Positions 15,658-16,040 of a stretch of DNA of 16,040 bases are shown here, piece after piece. How positions within the stretch are numbered: the first letter of the stretch is position 1; the number at the start of each line of letters is the position of its first letter. The DNA comes from an uncultured Porphyromonas sp. (lineage in GTDB: Bacteria > Bacteroidota > Bacteroidia > Bacteroidales > Porphyromonadaceae). Below the pieces are notes generated by a model, which worked only from the letters and a program-made list of their open reading frames with translations, was not told the origin of the DNA and made no database searches. The DNA is taken from NCBI RefSeq assembly GCF_905372525.1, contig NZ_CAJPPN010000051.1, forward strand, positions 1 through 16,040, read 5' to 3'. The position numbers and the translations under genes were made by a program.

Positions 15658-15773
15658 ATTGTAGTCTTTTATGTTGTTGTCAAGTTTGTTAGCCTAGGGC
15701 GCGTGCCATCTCTACCTACCTCGTGGGCAGGGAGAGAACAGCCGTGCATCGGCTCTATGCATCCCCTACCTAT

Positions 15774-15781
15774 CAAATATG
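15774..15781 (-). promoter_or_regulatory. Weak candidate -7 element for grpE-dnaJ
   Basis: The minus-strand CATATTTG differs from TAnnTTTG at the first base and lies 117 bp upstream of the grpE ATG. It sits inside a small inverted repeat, TATCA-AATA-TGATA. No -33 box is visible. Confidence 0.25.
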
Positions 15782-15858
15782 ATACCGAAGATACAGCCCC
15801 GTCACCAGAGGCGACGAAGGTACCAGCTCACAGTGGGTCGGGTGGGGAGGCCCCATAA

Positions 15859-15903
15859 GACTAATAGGGCTAATAGGACCAATAAGACTAATAGCCGTAA
15901 TAG
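15859..15903. repeat. Five degenerate 9-bp tandem repeats
   Basis: The units read GACTAATAG, GGCTAATAG, GACCAATAA, GACTAATAG and CCGTAATAG, end to end. The shared core is CTAATAG. It is A/T-rich compared with its surroundings. Function unknown; it may be a slippage-prone or regulatory tract. Confidence 0.7.
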
Positions 15904-15931
15904 TAAAGGTGGGCGAGGTCTATACAAGTGG

Positions 15932-16040
15932 GACTAGGGGTATGGGCTAGGCAGGACTAGGGGGCGGTCTGTGGAGGACTAGGGATATGGGCTAGGCAGG
16001 ACTAGGGGGCGGTCTGTGGAGGACTAGGGATATGGGCTAG
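15932..16040. repeat. 45-bp tandem repeat (minisatellite), running off the right edge
   Basis: Unit starts are 15932, 15977 and 16022. Two full copies differ at one base (GGGGTATGGG against GGGATATGGG), and the third copy is cut after 19 bases by the window edge. Each unit is built from two related halves of 23 and 22 bp, both opening with GACTAGGG. The total copy number is unknown. Confidence 0.9.

Larger units (their letters stand above)
15658..16040. other. Gene-free region upstream of grpE
   Basis: 383 bp to the window edge with no credible coding frame. It contains the weak grpE promoter candidate, a run of 9-bp degenerate repeats (15859-15903) and a 45-bp tandem repeat (15932 to the edge). 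Confidence 0.6.

Noticed and set aside
15658..15690. Sigma70-type TTGACA and TACAAT boxes upstream of grpE
   Set aside because: On the minus strand they occur with only 14 bp between them and the TACAAT abuts the ATG, so they cannot drive a normal transcript; Bacteroidota promoters also use a different consensus.
15658..15800. CIRCE heat-shock operator upstream of grpE
   Set aside because: No TTAGCACTC-N9-GAGTGCTAA-like inverted repeat is present on either strand.
15932..16040. CRISPR array at the right edge
   Set aside because: The 45-bp units are directly head to tail with no unique spacers, which is a minisatellite pattern.

Overview
The window looks like ordinary chromosome from a GC-rich member of the Bacteroidota, most likely Porphyromonas or a close relative. 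Evidence: an RprX/RprY-type two-component pair, a NahK-like kinase and two Bacteroidota-style outer-membrane proteins; start regions that are A/T-rich and mostly lack a clear Shine-Dalgarno sequence; and -7 elements of the Bacteroidota TAnnTTTG type, for example at 8765-8772 and, on the minus strand, 4283-4290 and 3492-3499. The genus is an inference from protein resemblance; no species is claimed. I see no insertion sequence, phage gene, tRNA, rRNA or CRISPR array.

Layout, left to right. Positions 1-2123 (+): the end of a MATE-family exporter, then a membrane-anchored metallophosphoesterase, 24 bp apart. A strong hairpin at 2268-2315 separates them from the minus-strand block that follows. 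Positions 2370-6772 (-): a large TonB-receptor-like barrel, a small beta-barrel protein with its own promoter, and a NahK-like sugar kinase whose promoter lies a few bases past the terminator of the barrel gene. Positions 6773-7592: a long divergent intergenic region without a convincing gene. It holds the most striking non-coding structure here, three 18-bp palindromic units spaced at exactly 22 bp (7198-7259). Positions 7593-13670 (+): an exported endonuclease/exonuclease/phosphatase-family enzyme, the rprX and rprY sensor/regulator pair, and ribonuclease R. A perfect 16-bp-stem hairpin (13774-13812) closes this block against the convergent grpE-dnaJ chaperone operon (15657 to 13881, -). Positions 15658-16040: no gene, but a run of 9-bp degenerate repeats and a 45-bp tandem repeat that runs off the right edge.

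Functional picture: grpE-dnaJ (chaperone cycle), rnr (RNA decay) and rprXY (envelope signalling) are housekeeping or stress genes. The left half is envelope and nutrient biology: efflux, outer-membrane barrels and hexosamine salvage. No previously undescribed protein system is evident. The unexplained signals are non-coding: the 22-bp-period palindrome array, the right-edge tandem repeats and the compact terminator-promoter junction in front of the kinase gene.
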